A DNA stretch of 21,182 bases, taken from positions 1 through 21,182 of the forward strand of contig QZWS01000154.1 in NCBI GenBank assembly GCA_004114245.1, read 5' to 3'. The notes beneath the pieces are model-generated. The model was not told the DNA's origin. It saw nothing but the letters and a program-made list of their open reading frames with translations, and did not search any database. Each line of letters opens with the position of its first letter. Positions within the stretch are counted from its first letter, which is position 1. The position numbers were made by a program, and so were the translations under genes. Source of the stretch: Zoopage sp. CT-All (taxonomy: Eukaryota; Zoopagomycota; Zoopagomycetes; Zoopagales; Zoopagaceae). Below, piece after piece: positions 1-10,479 of this stretch.

Positions 1-1098
1 TTAGAGTTGGAGCAGAACGAAGCGGCATTCAGTGTTGCTGTTCTCAATTTTGCGACGGAGGCCAATCAGTTATTCTTGGCTGTCGGCACGGCAGCCGATG
101 TAACCCTTGCTCCAAAGTCCTTGTCATCCGGATTCATCCATATTTACAGATTTGTCAACGACGGCATGGGTCTGGAGCTGGTCCACAGGACACCTGTGGA
201 CGAGGTTCCTCATGCGCTGCTGCACTTCCAGGGACGACTGTTGGCAGGCGTGGGCAAGACTCTTCGCATCTATGACCTAGGCAAACGCAAACTGCTCCGG
301 AAGTGTGAGAGCCGTGCGATCCCCAACAGCATTGTCACTTTGCACAACCAGGGCGGACGTATCATCATTGGCGACATTCAAGAGTCGGTGCACTACGCTT
401 CCTATGTTGCAGCGGACAACAAAATAGTTATATTTGCGGACGATAAGGCACCACGATGGATTTCTTGCTTGACTATGATCGACTACAACACTGTGGCTGG
501 AGGAGACAAGTTTGGAAACTTTTTCGTGGATCGGCTACCTGAAAAGCTGAGCCAGGAGATTGATGAGGATGAGGCAGGATCCAAGTCTGTCGGCAAGGGA
601 TACTTGCATGGAGCGGCGCACAAAGTCGATCTTGTGGCCCATTACCATATCGGTGACATCCTGACGTCCTTGGCCAAGACAAGCTTTGTGGCTGGTGGAC
701 GGGAGATGCTGCTGTACACGTCGTTCCTGGGCGGCATTGGCATCTTTATCCCCTTCCAGACTAAGGAGGACATCGACTTTTTCCAGACGCTTGAGATGCA
801 CATGCGCAATGAGATGCCCCCCTTGGCCGGTCGCGACCACCTTAGCTACCGAGGGTATCACGTCCCTGTCAAGGTAAGAAAAAGGGCCATGAGTTTAGGA
901 CTGGATACAAGTATGGCACCTTGCTGACTTTTCTTTGTTTTTTTCACATCGCCATTCTAGGGTACTGTGGATGGCGACATGTGCGAACAATACAACCTCC
1001 TTTCGGGCGACAAGAAGAGGATGATTGCCGAGGAGCTGGACAGGACACCAGCGGAGATCCAGAAAAAGATTGAAGACATGCGCATCCGCGCTATCTAG
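1..1098 (+). CDS. SF3B3: Splicing factor 3B subunit 3 (SF3b130/Rse1), C-terminal part, cut by the window start
   Basis: SF3B3 is a structural subunit of the SF3b complex of U2 snRNP, which helps recognise the intron branch site in the nucleus. The reading frame is open from base 1, so the gene begins outside the window. Two exons are visible: 1-873 and 961-1098, joined over an 87-bp intron with a GTAAGA donor and TTCTAG acceptor. They give about 336 residues, against roughly 1,200 for the whole family protein. The match is recognised by recall: LELEQNEAAFSVAV at the start, EVPHALLHFQGR, VYDLGK-like IYDLGKRKLLRKCE, DTVAGGDKFGN-like TVAGGDKFGNFFV, GGIGIFIPF, and the tail CEQYN...EELDRTPAEIQKKIEDMR, all typical of the CPSF-A-type C-terminal beta-propeller region. 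It ends with TAG and converges on the transporter gene downstream. Very sure of family. Confidence 0.96.
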
Positions 1099-1502
1099 AG
1101 CGTTCGACACCCCCGGACACTCGGGAGCAGAAAAAAAAAGGTGGGCGGCAATCGTACAGGAAGCCATACTGCCTGTCATGCAGAGAAGGAATACAACGGA
1201 CCTTGCTTTTTTCACAATGTAATACAATTCTTTTGGGTGTATTCTTCTCTTCACAGCGAGTTGCTTTTCTTTTCAGTCTTTTTTTTTATTGGTTGTTAAT
1301 GGACACGCGTTGATTGCGGAATGGAGGCCTGAGAACAAGCTCAGAAAGTGGTTACACAAAGACATTGGGCGCCATTTGATCTGGTTCTTCTTGGAAATGA
1401 GATTTATTAAGGATGCCGTGGGGGTATAATATACAATTGGAAACGAATGGAAGGCGATGACTTGTGGCTATTTGGTATGGGACGTGCTTTGCTGAAATTA
1501 TC
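1099..1502. other. Convergent 3' region between SF3B3 and the transporter
   Basis: This 404-bp stretch holds the 3' untranslated regions of the two convergent genes. It is rich in A and T runs. No AATAAA was found on the plus strand just after SF3B3. A minus-strand AATAAA lies at 1403-1408 and a second possible one near 1287-1292, inside a T run. No coding sequence is supported here. Confidence 0.7.
1403..1408 (-). terminator. Polyadenylation signal AATAAA of the transporter gene
   Basis: TTTATT on the plus strand reads AATAAA on the minus strand, 95 bases beyond the transporter stop codon. This is a normal distance for a fungal 3' end. The role is inferred from motif and position. Confidence 0.55.
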
Positions 1503-3376
1503 TCACGCCATGAGGTCGTTCTGACGGATCAGTTTGCGACCTTTCTTCATATGCGCCCAGAACAGCAATCCCGCCGAGACAATACAGAGCAACTGGAGCA
1601 AGGACGCGATCTTGAAGCTCGAGTCGTAACAAGCCTGGCCCAAGCAGGTCATATGGTCCTGATGGACACTGTCCGCAGGAGCTGGAGGCATCTTTTGGAC
1701 TGCACGGTCATAAAACACGCCATAGATCTGGTTGGCGATGAAGGGGTTGGCACCGTTGAGGACCATGACCATGCCACAATTGGTACCGTAGTAGGTTTCA
1801 CCAAAGAAATCACGCGTCATGGAAGCGAAGAGTGCGCCTGTGGCACCATAGGTGGCGCCGATGAGACAGGAGCTGACGATGAGCCCCGCCATCGAGACAG
1901 TCGAGGTGGAGAAGCCCATGATGAGCAAGGGGATCAAGATGAGGATCTCTGATCCGAAAAAGAAAACGGACCGAGAGATGCGGTAGCGGTTGATGACCCA
2001 GTCTGACAGGATGCCCGAGGCGAGACGACCGATGCAGTTTCCGATTGAGATCAGCGTGACATGAAGACCGGTAAGGGACACGGCACGGGTGATAGTGTTG
2101 GGATCGGACGGGTCGAGGATCGCGTGGACGATCGAGTCCACGTTGTTGATATACGAAAAGCCCTGTTGGGAGACTTGCGCAATGACAAAAAACCAGAACG
2201 TGGACTCAACCAGCAAAGCGCGTGGCTTCATGTCGATCGAGGTCAGGTAGGGATTGTACCATGCCTTAGAGACATTGGTCGAGGTTGTGATGGGAACGGC
2301 AGCTGCGGTAGTAGGCGCGGTTTCTTCGAGGATATTGTCGCCAGGCAGGTGGTGCTCGGTGCGGGGAGCGACAGACTCCTTGTCGAGGGTGGTGCTAGAG
2401 TGGTTCCAGTCCTCGAGGCGGTGAAGACCCGAGGATGCTGGCTCGCGGCCATTGCTCATGGAGGGAGTATAGGTTGTGCTGCGAGAGAGAGCATGCGCGG
2501 GGCGAACGTTGTGGGTGGCGTCCTCAGCCGTTGAGGCAGGGGTGGACTCGTCCTTCTCATCGTGAACGGTTGAGCTGGAGGCTGAGGCTTCCGAGTCAAG
2601 AGCCTTGGCCACAGGCTTCTTGATTTTGACCATGAAGACAGCCGCAAAGAGATATATGGCGGTGGTGATAATGGTGAGGAAGAGCAAGAAGGTCTGGGTA
2701 GCCTTGGTGCCCTTGAGCTGCGAGGTTGGATCGGCCACTTCGTCGTGACCAGAGAAAAGATGGGTCTTGATCTGAGAGAACAGCGTGGCCGAGAGACCAA
2801 AGAAGGCGAGCAAGACGCCCGAAACAGTACCGGAGGTTGAAGTTGGGAAGTTGGCCATATTGGCAGCGAGAGCCGCGAGATATCTGGAAGGCAAGAGTCA
2901 TCATGCACAGAGAGCGGTAAGTAAAAGCGGCAATGACAGCGACGGAGAAGTAAAAAAAGAATGGCGCTTGAAAGGAACGCATCCACAGAAAAGAAAACTT
3001 ACCCAGCTGTAGAAGCAACACCGGCAAGACAGTAGAGGACCATAAGGAACCCCAGACCTCCCCAGGCTTTGGCATAGGCAATGTACATGCCACCATACCC
3101 CAAGAAGGTCAGGATCGAGGCCGTGATCAGCGTCCAGCGTTCACCATAGTGGTCGTAGATGGGCCCTACGATGAGGAACCCAACGTACATGGAGGTGTCA
3201 CCAATGGCAGAGAGCAAGTTGATGTTGGACGAGGTGAAGCCGAAGCGGGCTTTAAGATCTGTGCTGAAGGAGGCGAACGAGAAGAGGGAACCGGAGAGGG
3301 CCATCACCAGGATGCCGATCGCCAGAGACATATAGCGGACGGTCCTCTCGGACACGGTGACCTTGCCTTTGAGCAT
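1503..3376 (-). CDS. Nodulin-like major facilitator superfamily transporter
   Basis: A membrane transporter of unknown substrate. Two exons, 3376-3003 and 2883-1503, are separated by a 119-bp intron (GTAAGT donor, CTTCCAG acceptor) and give 584 residues. The N-terminal half carries about six hydrophobic segments. It shows the nodulin-like pattern: SSNINLLSAIGDTSMYVGF, GPIYDHYGERW (MFS loop 2-3 motif), and NFPTSTSGTVSGVLLAFFGL after the splice junction. A hydrophilic central loop of over 100 residues, rich in Ser, Thr and acidic residues, separates the halves. The C-terminal half has SYINNVDSI, GNCIGRLASGILSDW (second MFS signature) and further hydrophobic helices. Related fungal proteins include the YMR155W/MCH1-like group, but substrate cannot be read from sequence. 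The start is the only ATG that opens the first helix in frame. It is convergent with SF3B3. Confidence 0.9.
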
Positions 3377-3667
3377 TTGACACGCTGCGTCTGTTCAGAG
3401 GTGCTGCAGAGGGTGGAAAGGAGAAGGTGATCTGTGCTCCTTTGTGCAATGGCCAGGAGGACAGACAAAGGGACAGTGAGGACAAAGAACGATGTCAAAA
3501 GGGGGTGATTGATTTTCTTATGGCTTCTGTGCTGCGTGAGGCAAGGGAAATTTTTTTGATTGGATCGACGTAAAGGAGCAAAACACGAATCGAGAGGAAC
3601 CAAGCACAGCTAAAGAAGGTAAAGAGAGGCGATATTGCGTTATGCTCGTTGTGAAAGGCTTTGTCTG

Positions 3668-3736
3668 ATGAGAAGGATGAAGAATGAAGAGGAAGAGGAG
3701 GTGAGGAAAGTACCGCTCAAAGGGCCTCCTTTTATA
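3668..3736 (-). promoter_or_regulatory. TATA box and pyrimidine tract upstream of the transporter gene
   Basis: On the minus strand TATAAA lies at 3736-3731, within TTATAAAAGG. It is followed by a long pyrimidine tract (3712-3668, purine-rich on the plus strand), about 20-65 bases downstream. That is a typical arrangement for a fungal start site and would give a 5' leader near 300 nt. The assignment to the transporter gene rests on orientation and the absence of any other minus-strand gene nearby. Confidence 0.55.
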
Positions 3737-3742
3737 AGAAAG

Positions 3743-6700
3743 GTGTCAATGCTCCGACTCTCGAAGGGGTCTCACACTCACGGTAAAAAGAAGGCGGTGG
3801 ATTTCCAGCGAGGACCAACACGCCTCTAATAAAGTTTTTTTGTATATAGGCGAATGAATACTGGGCCCTATTCAAATCGCTGTCGACCTAACTCGTTTCT
3901 TTAGGACAAACGGCAAAGCGAAGCCCACCGCCTCTCGTTGAGCGAGGTAAGGCACACGCCCTCACCCCATTCCGCAATTCATGGGGAGGAGTAAAGCGCA
4001 GACACAGGACACAGGCACAAGGAAGAATCACTTTGCACTAGGGCTTGCTCCTTGGTACCCTTCCCATGCTTCCTTCTCCGCTATCGGCTCATCGATGTGT
4101 ATCCTTCCTCGCATCCCCATCTGCTGATCAAAATATCAGAGCACGTTTCCTTGCACTTCATTGTTAATCCACGCGCACAGTTGATATTTTATCCACCGCT
4201 CACAGGCGCTGCGAATGCTTAGGCCCACTCTCCTTTGCCTCCCGTCCGTCTACACCTTATCCGTTTCAACTAGTTCTCAGTGCCGACAGACTAGAGACAT
4301 CGCACCCTGTCTGGGAGAAAACAGCTCCGCTCTTGCTGAATGCACTCTGCCTCCAGTTTGCAGTCATTTGCAGGGCGGTTTTCCGTCGGAGGATGGCTCG
4401 CTTCTATGTTATATGACTGATTTACAAAAACCAAAGACCGCTGAGAATTAGTGGGTAGTCCACCCTGCATTGTCTCGAAGCAAAATGCACTAGTGCAAAA
4501 TAGCAAAAGGGACCAGCATCTCGACAGGAGGACTTGACCGGGATGGAGTTTTGCTCTTCTCATGTCAAGTGGTGCAAAAGACGTGATGGCGGCAAGCACT
4601 CGATCTGTTGGTAGATGTGAGTAGTGTGGGTGTTTTGTAAATAGGAGGCAAGAGGTAAGGTTTGCTACGAAACTATGGATTCAATTACTTGCGAGGTTTA
4701 CAATAAGGAACATTTTTCGATATATGGCCAGCAAGTTGACTCCTTTCTTTCGGAACTTGAATCTCAAGGTCAAGATGCCTGGACATGACCTTCATTCGTC
4801 AACCCTCTCGTTCTCTTTTCGTTTTTGTACTCACGGCCTACAACAGTACCCAAAACCCCTTCAGAAGGAAAGAAAAAAAAGGTATGATCATAATCGTATC
4901 CAAGAATCAGACAACAGATTAAACTCGATGTCGCCATAACGAAACAATATAAAAAATGACCAATGCTAACGGGAGGCACTCAATGCAGAACAGCCTTTGC
5001 AAGTCTTCATTTTTGCTCGGGCCATTTTTTCAGCCAGAGTAGACTGGTGCATGCTGCATGGCATGATTCCTGCCGTCTTTTGAATCTAGCCCGCCTCCAG
5101 AGGACAGGCAGATCGATCAGGGGAAAAAATATCGTAAACAGAGAGCAAACAATGCGGGCCAATCGACTGACCTGCCAAGGGGGACAGAACTAAAAATGCA
5201 ATTGTCGTCTGGAAATGGAAATCTCCCAGGAACTCTAATGCGCTGTGCGCACTTGCACTACCCATCTTGCGTGGGCAACACATAGGGGATGGCCGCGGCC
5301 TCACGCTGCCTCATTGTCGCGTCTTGTCCTATCGCATATCGCTTGCCTTTAATGTTTCTTGTTGCTTTATATTTGATGTACTTGCTGATTCACCTTTCAC
5401 AATGCTCATGTTACTTATGAATATCAAATCAGACATGGTAGAGGACTCGCAATGCAACGTTATGAAGGCGGCCGCTCCACTGTCAGGAACACAACGGTAA
5501 TGGATGATCTTGGCGAGCCGCCTCTTTGTCCTTTTGTCATAAACGATATAATGGCGCTGCAGAATAAACCTAGCACCAGCGATTTTGTGCTACGCCAAGT
5601 TGTATGTCTGGAAGCACCCACTGCCTCCCTGAAACCAGTCGCCCGTGGTTACCTGCCGTCCAAGGAAAGTACATGGCTACTTGTAAAGTTTTCAATTCAC
5701 CAACACGTTGCTGTCATCAATTCGGCTTGGAAAGCGCTCCTTTGGTACCCACGATCATCTCATGGCAGCCCAGGACAATTAAAGAAAAGGGTATTTGCGA
5801 GTCATTGATGTGGACTGATTCACCCAACACTGGCCACTGACCGAGTGAAAGACTTGGCCTTGATGAAAGGTGATTAACTTATCACGCTTAGGGACATCTT
5901 GGCCTTGCTCCATGTGATCCATAAGGCCCGCTCTACGGAGATGCACCACATTCTTCCTGCACGTTCATTCTGTGCCTTTCTGCGTTGTATGGTAAAGGCA
6001 CCCAAGAGTAGATCCTTGCTCTATATCGCACAAAGCAATCTGTGCTGGAAAGGAGAGTGAGCTCGTATACGAGACGCTTTTCTGATGTCATATATATCCA
6101 GCCCACTGCGTACCTCCCTAATACGATACAGCCACCTGGAATCTGCTTGCTGGAGGCAAGCTCTGAAATCCGCACTTAATCTGGCCACCTTCCCCTAGAC
6201 CCAGTTCGTTCATTGTTTCATATTCGGCAATCAGATGCATTGCAAAGACCGGCTCGGCCGCAGGAACGCGGTGATCTTAGTGCCGGTTCACAAGAACGAT
6301 GTGTCAGAGTGTGTTCATCCGAAGTTGGTCTGCATAGGAATAAACCTGACTTCGCAGGCCAGGATTTCGCACTTAAGTTCGGACATGAGCAAGCAAGCAC
6401 CTAGCTGACTGGCTTCGTGGTCCTAGTGTAGGACAGTATCTTTAAAACATGGACGATAGCCTCTGGTTGTATCTCCGCGCCATCTGCATGGTGTAGTAAA
6501 GTGGAGAGAGATACACGACAACTATTGACTAGGAATTACGGTCGGTCGACTCTTAGCCGGCCAAAAAATCAACTCATCAGCCGATCGACGCTCTATATTA
6601 GAAGCTTTTGAGGGACTGATCGATCGACCATCATTGTTCCAATTTCATTAACTCTCGTATATTTCAGGTCCTCTTGTCCATCACATTCACACTCCTCCCA

Positions 6701-7342
6701 CATTCAAGTTCTGAAGGTCGCCGTAGCCCCCCTGACAGAGCTCACTCGGGGACTCGACCGAAAAAAAAATCTGTGGACCGCAATCCCTTCTACTGACGCA
6801 GAGCGCCGATAGTTTCTTGAGCCCAAGCTTGTGGCACATGGAGCAGGGAAGCGGATTCTCAGTTCGTTGCAACCTTCTGGACCCACGCGAGAAAAGGGAC
6901 GCGCCAAGGCCAGCTATGCCCGATCGGGGTTCGGGCTCGTTTCGGCTGATTTTCATTCTTCACGTGCCTTGTGCTTCAAGAGAGCCTGGTCGCTGTTTGC
7001 TGATTGCCCTTTGCTTTCGTCCATCCGTCTTGGCACCCCTCCTGCCGTTAACTGATTCCTGATCAGCCGCCCCGCCATCGCATCTCCACATCCACCATTC
7101 TTTCACACGGACACGCTTCATCTGTCCTTTATTCGAGCTGATCACGACCGCGACCCGATCAATTCCGCGCTGTAGTTCCTCCGTTCCTCCGCCGTCATTT
7201 GACCTTTCCGCTCTTTCGGACGCCAAATAGCACGCTGACGATAACGACCCTCGCAGCCTGCGTCTTTGTTCTCCCTACCTCTTCCTCTATCGCTGTCTCC
7301 ACCTTAACAATCTTGTGACATACCAGTGCACAAGCTATCAAC
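3743..7342. other. Gene-poor interval of about 3.6 kb
   Basis: No protein-coding gene is supported here. Open frames reach only about 60-120 codons on either strand and show no family resemblance, leader or domain pattern. They overlap one another in the way random frames do. No tRNA B-box (GGTTCGANTC) or 5S-like sequence was seen. Small features: a 10-bp palindrome GGCCGCGGCC at 5291-5300, a cluster of GATCGA-type words near 6543-6628, and an increasingly pyrimidine-rich stretch from about 7020 that fits the 5' leader of the next gene. An unrecognised spliced gene or long non-coding RNA cannot be ruled out by eye. Confidence 0.55.
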
Positions 7343-8873
7343 ATGCCCAACGTACAGTCAAAAATCTCCACCACGTGGAAGATGATACCCGCCAAGTATG
7401 TCAACAGGATGTCGCTCGAGGTGCAGAGGACATTTCTCGTGGCCCTATCATTGCTCAAGACCCATCGCCGCAAGGCCATCCTGCTTTCCCTGGGACCTGC
7501 CACCATCCTCAAATTCATAACCGTCCTCTTGCCCATCATCAAACTGCTACCGCCCACGATTAAAGCCATCCGGACCTTGGGATACTTCACACAGTCAAGG
7601 GATAACAACAACAGCAGCAGGGACAGCAATAGCGGGAATGCGCTGGCGAACAGGGACGCGAATGCAGCAGCTTCGGCAGATGGGTTGGGGATGAGCATGG
7701 ACGAGCTGAGCGAAATTTTATGGACACCGGCAGAGGACTCGTACTGGGAGCGGGTCAATTCGATGGTGTCCCGGTTTGGTTTATGCAAGACGCTAGGAAT
7801 CTCGCTTGCAGGCGTGAGGCCTGGGAGGGTTGAGGTCATTATGCCATTCAGAGCCGAGGTATCCGGCGAAGGAGGCGCCTTCCACGGTAAGTCGAGGCGG
7901 GATTAACCCTTGGATAACTGTGAAGATAGATCATGATGGTGGCTACAATGAATGTGACACCAACCTTTTTTTTTTTTGTTTTCAATATTGCATTTACACA
8001 GCGAGTTTGCTCCCGACATTGATTGCGCTCACCAGCCAGTTGACGGGAATGACTCTTTTGCCACGACACTTCACACTAAAGCCGATCGACTTCAAGTGCA
8101 ACATTCTATCGGACTGTGGACCTTCAACTTATTTGCTGGTTTCACGGGGAGCCGTTGTCGTGAGAGGCGACCACAGTATTACCGTCAAAGTTGAGATCTT
8201 GAAGGCCAGTGGTGTTGTCTCTGGATCAAGCGAGGTGGTGACCTCGCCTTCAGTCGCATCTGCCACATCTTTCTTCTCGTGGAAAAGCTGGGCAGGATCC
8301 GCGTCTTCGTCAGCACCACTGTCGCCCTCTGCCGATGGCGCCAATGCTTTGGTCCCAGGCACCGGGATAGAACGAAGAAAGTTTGTAGTGTGTGCCTCGG
8401 GCATGCAGACGAGTGTCGTAGTTCGCGCTGACACGGATCCCAATAACGAGGAGGAAAACGAGATGATGCGTCTACGAAAGGAAAGAGAGCGTAGATTGGA
8501 GCGCTTATCCTCCTCGAGGTCGTCATCGTACTCAGCGGTGGACATGGTAGATGAATCGATTATACTAGGAGACAGCTTTCATCCAAGGCCGCCCTCACCA
8601 CTAATTGCGACATCCAACGAGCAGCAGGTCCATTCCTCCGATAGCAGGCCTCTTGATCTCTCAGCGCCGTCTTTGCAGGAGCCGGTTCATAGCCGTGCAT
8701 CGTCCACTACCACGACAGCAAAGACGACTAGTGCAACAAATTCAACATCCACTGTCAAGATGCTCCCACTTAGCTACGCTTCCGCAGTGCGTCAAGGCGT
8801 CGAACATGAACCTCTTCACCAGCAGCATCAATACGATGAGACGAGCGACACTGAAGCATGGCAAGGACACTGA
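7343..8873 (+). CDS. Hotdog-fold (PaaI/4HBT-like) thioesterase-type protein with N-terminal hydrophobic segment
   Basis: Likely an acyl-CoA thioesterase-like protein; the reaction is inferred from fold only. Two exons, 7343-7886 and 8002-8873, flank a 115-bp intron (GTAAGT donor, TTTACACAG acceptor) and give 471 residues. Residues 44-75 are strongly hydrophobic with basic flanks, a possible membrane anchor. Residues 82-112 are Asn/Ser/Ala-rich. The hotdog region starts near 140: GLCKTLGISLAGVRPGRVEV, then GEGGAFH at the splice junction, then ASLLPTLIALTSQLTGM for the long helix and strands to about 249. The final strand, KFVVCASGMQTSVVVRA (308-324), comes only after a Ser/Ala-rich insertion of about 55 residues. 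The C-terminal 145 residues are charged or Ser/Thr-rich and probably disordered. The usual HGG of PaaI proteins reads H-A-S here, so activity is uncertain. The ATG has a good context (CAACATGCC). Confidence 0.75.
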
Positions 8874-8905
8874 AAGCAACTTTCATTTCAACAAACAATT
8901 GTATA

Positions 8906-8911
8906 AATAAA
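8906..8911 (+). terminator. Polyadenylation signal AATAAA of the thioesterase-like gene
   Basis: AATAAA lies 33 bases after the TGA stop of the thioesterase-like gene. Only 142 bases separate this stop from the RPS23 stop on the other strand, so the two 3' ends are packed closely. Confidence 0.6.
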
Positions 8912-9015
8912 GCACATGGGAGCCAAAACGTGTTTGATGGTAATGTTTTAATTCGGGTTTTGTGGTTTGGATACAAAAGTTCAAGAGGACCAAAGGACAC
9001 GGAAACCGAACGAAT

Positions 9016-10479
9016 TTAAGAGCGGGGCTTCTCCTTCTTCTCCTTCCAGAGAGCCAAGAGGGAGACACCGGAGACCTTGACGACCTTGAAACGGACACCG
9101 GGCAAATCTCCGACGGCGTGGCCGGAACGACCGAAACCGGCGATGAGGACCTCGTCGTTCTCATCGACAAAGTTCAAACAACCATCGTTGGGGACGAAGG
9201 CGGTGATCTTCTTGCCGTTCTTGATGAGCTGGACACGGACACACTTACGAATGGCAGAGTTAGGCTGCTTGGCCTCAACACCGCTATTGTAGAGGAAAAC
9301 GGGTCAAGGAGAATAGCATTAGTATGGGTTGAGACAAGTGGGAGGTATGCGAGTCCTGTTGTGCAAGCGATGGGCTGCTTGTGGTTGTAGGCCAAGGCGG
9401 TGAACCTGCTGCTGTAGAGCATGATAATTGCTAAAGTCGTGTACTCGGTGTCCGTCGTTGTTGGGGTCCACCAGTACTCAAAATAGTGTTCCTGAAGAGT
9501 GGTTTGTGAGGCAAGAAAGAGGATTCTCGCAAATCTCATTTCTGTCGAAGGCAGATCCAACTTCTCATTCAATTACAGTCCTCCGCTGTGTAGTCCACAA
9601 GTGCGGGTCCGGTGTTCGTTCGTTCCAAGTTGTTGTTTGGCAATCTACTCTGCTCCATCATGTCGTGAAAAAAGTCGGTTGCCGCAGTTGTCCCGAGGCT
9701 CCTGCTGAAAATCTTTTTCTTTTCTTTGCGACAGAGCGGCTTCTCTTAACGTACATCTTCTCGAGAACGATGCCCTTGGCGTGGGAGGAACCTCCGAAGG
9801 GAGAGTAACGGAAAGCAGTTCCGAGGGCCTGCTTCTTGTAGTGCTTATCAGCCCAGCGGTTCTCACGGCGAGTGGTGCGGAGCTTGCGAGCGGCCTGAAG
9901 ACCTCTTGGTTTTCCTTTACCTGTAGGTCCACGACAGAAAAGAAAGGAGGAAATAGTAGGGCGTCAGTGTCTCCAGTTTCTTGAGATGGATATATGATTG
10001 TGATTCCTGAGGGCGAGATCCGATGGTCGGGTGTGAAGTGTGAGGTGTGAAGTGTGTTGAATGCATGTGGAATGACGCGGGTGAGAGATCATCTGGTTGA
10101 CCATGAGATCCACAACCGAGCGCTGGTCCTTGATCAAACGTTCGCACTGATCTCTGAGGAGAAGTCTCCAGTGTTGAATGTGATTTCTAGCTGCTGGTTG
10201 AAGTATGTCATTGGCCCTTCAAGGTTGGATTGGAGTAATCAGAGTTCCTCTCGCCATCCTTTCCAGATCCACTAAAATGTTTTTTTTTTGAGTCCTCAGC
10301 TGGGCTGGTTCTTCCTAAGGATGTCGATCATTTCCTCCATGGATGGGTGAGAGCTGGTCCAGCAGGGCTGCGTGTGATCAATGGATGGCTGCAATGGGTC
10401 GCATGTGTGAGGTGTGCAGTCGATGGATGGTTCCTCTGCCGGTGGATGTGATTGGCTGCCAGTGAGGGCCATTACCCAT
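9016..10479 (-). CDS. RPS23: 40S ribosomal protein S23 (uS12)
   Basis: Small-subunit protein at the decoding centre. Exons on the minus strand: 10479-10476 (ATG plus one base), 9920-9755 and 9283-9016, giving exactly 145 residues, the same length as yeast Rps23. The sequence is unmistakable: [64 protein letters not shown] and the tail [14 protein letters not shown]. Pro64 in KQPNSA is the residue known in yeast to be hydroxylated by Tpa1. Introns are 555 bp (GTAATG donor, CTACAG acceptor) and 471 bp (GTACGT donor, ACAATAG acceptor). The second splits codon 57. The first exon is inferred: ATGG followed by a GT in context AAAATGG is the only good candidate that restores Met-Gly-Lys. The gene is divergent from the FSP1-like gene. 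Confidence 0.93.
9284..9754 (-). other. Long second intron of RPS23
   Basis: A 471-bp intron between Lys56 and the split codon for Ile57. Both flanking exons are fixed by strong protein homology, so these boundaries are firm. It contains short open frames on both strands that have no family resemblance. A C-box-like word lies at 9663-9657 (ATGATGG), but no matching D box follows at a suitable distance. Confidence 0.85.
9921..10475 (-). other. Long first intron of RPS23
   Basis: A 555-bp intron directly after the start codon. Its first part (10339-10464) contains three words ATGGATGG spaced exactly 42 bases apart (10339, 10381, 10423 on the plus strand), with weak similarity between. A 10-base T run (plus strand) lies around 10280. 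I looked for a box C/D snoRNA (TGATGA near a later CTGA) and found no convincing pair. The boundaries depend on the inferred first exon. Confidence 0.6.

Noticed and set aside
1464-1952. A 162-codon open frame on the plus strand
   Set aside because: It is antisense to the well-supported transporter coding sequence and reads as charged, His/Asp/Glu-rich sequence typical of antisense frames.
4215-4451. A 78-codon frame with six cysteines, possible small secreted protein
   Set aside because: No convincing signal peptide or cysteine pattern, and a 102-codon frame overlaps it on the other strand. Looks like chance.
5452-5808. A 118-codon open frame on the plus strand in the first gene-poor interval
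   Set aside because: No family resemblance, no promoter or polyadenylation signal at sensible distances, and a second overlapping frame of similar quality.
7195-7839. A 214-codon open frame on the minus strand
   Set aside because: It lies antisense to the thioesterase-like gene, which has a proper start, splice sites and family features. The antisense translation resembles no family.
9284-10475. Box C/D snoRNA in the RPS23 introns
   Set aside because: Single C-box-like words were seen, but no D box at a suitable distance and no terminal stem.
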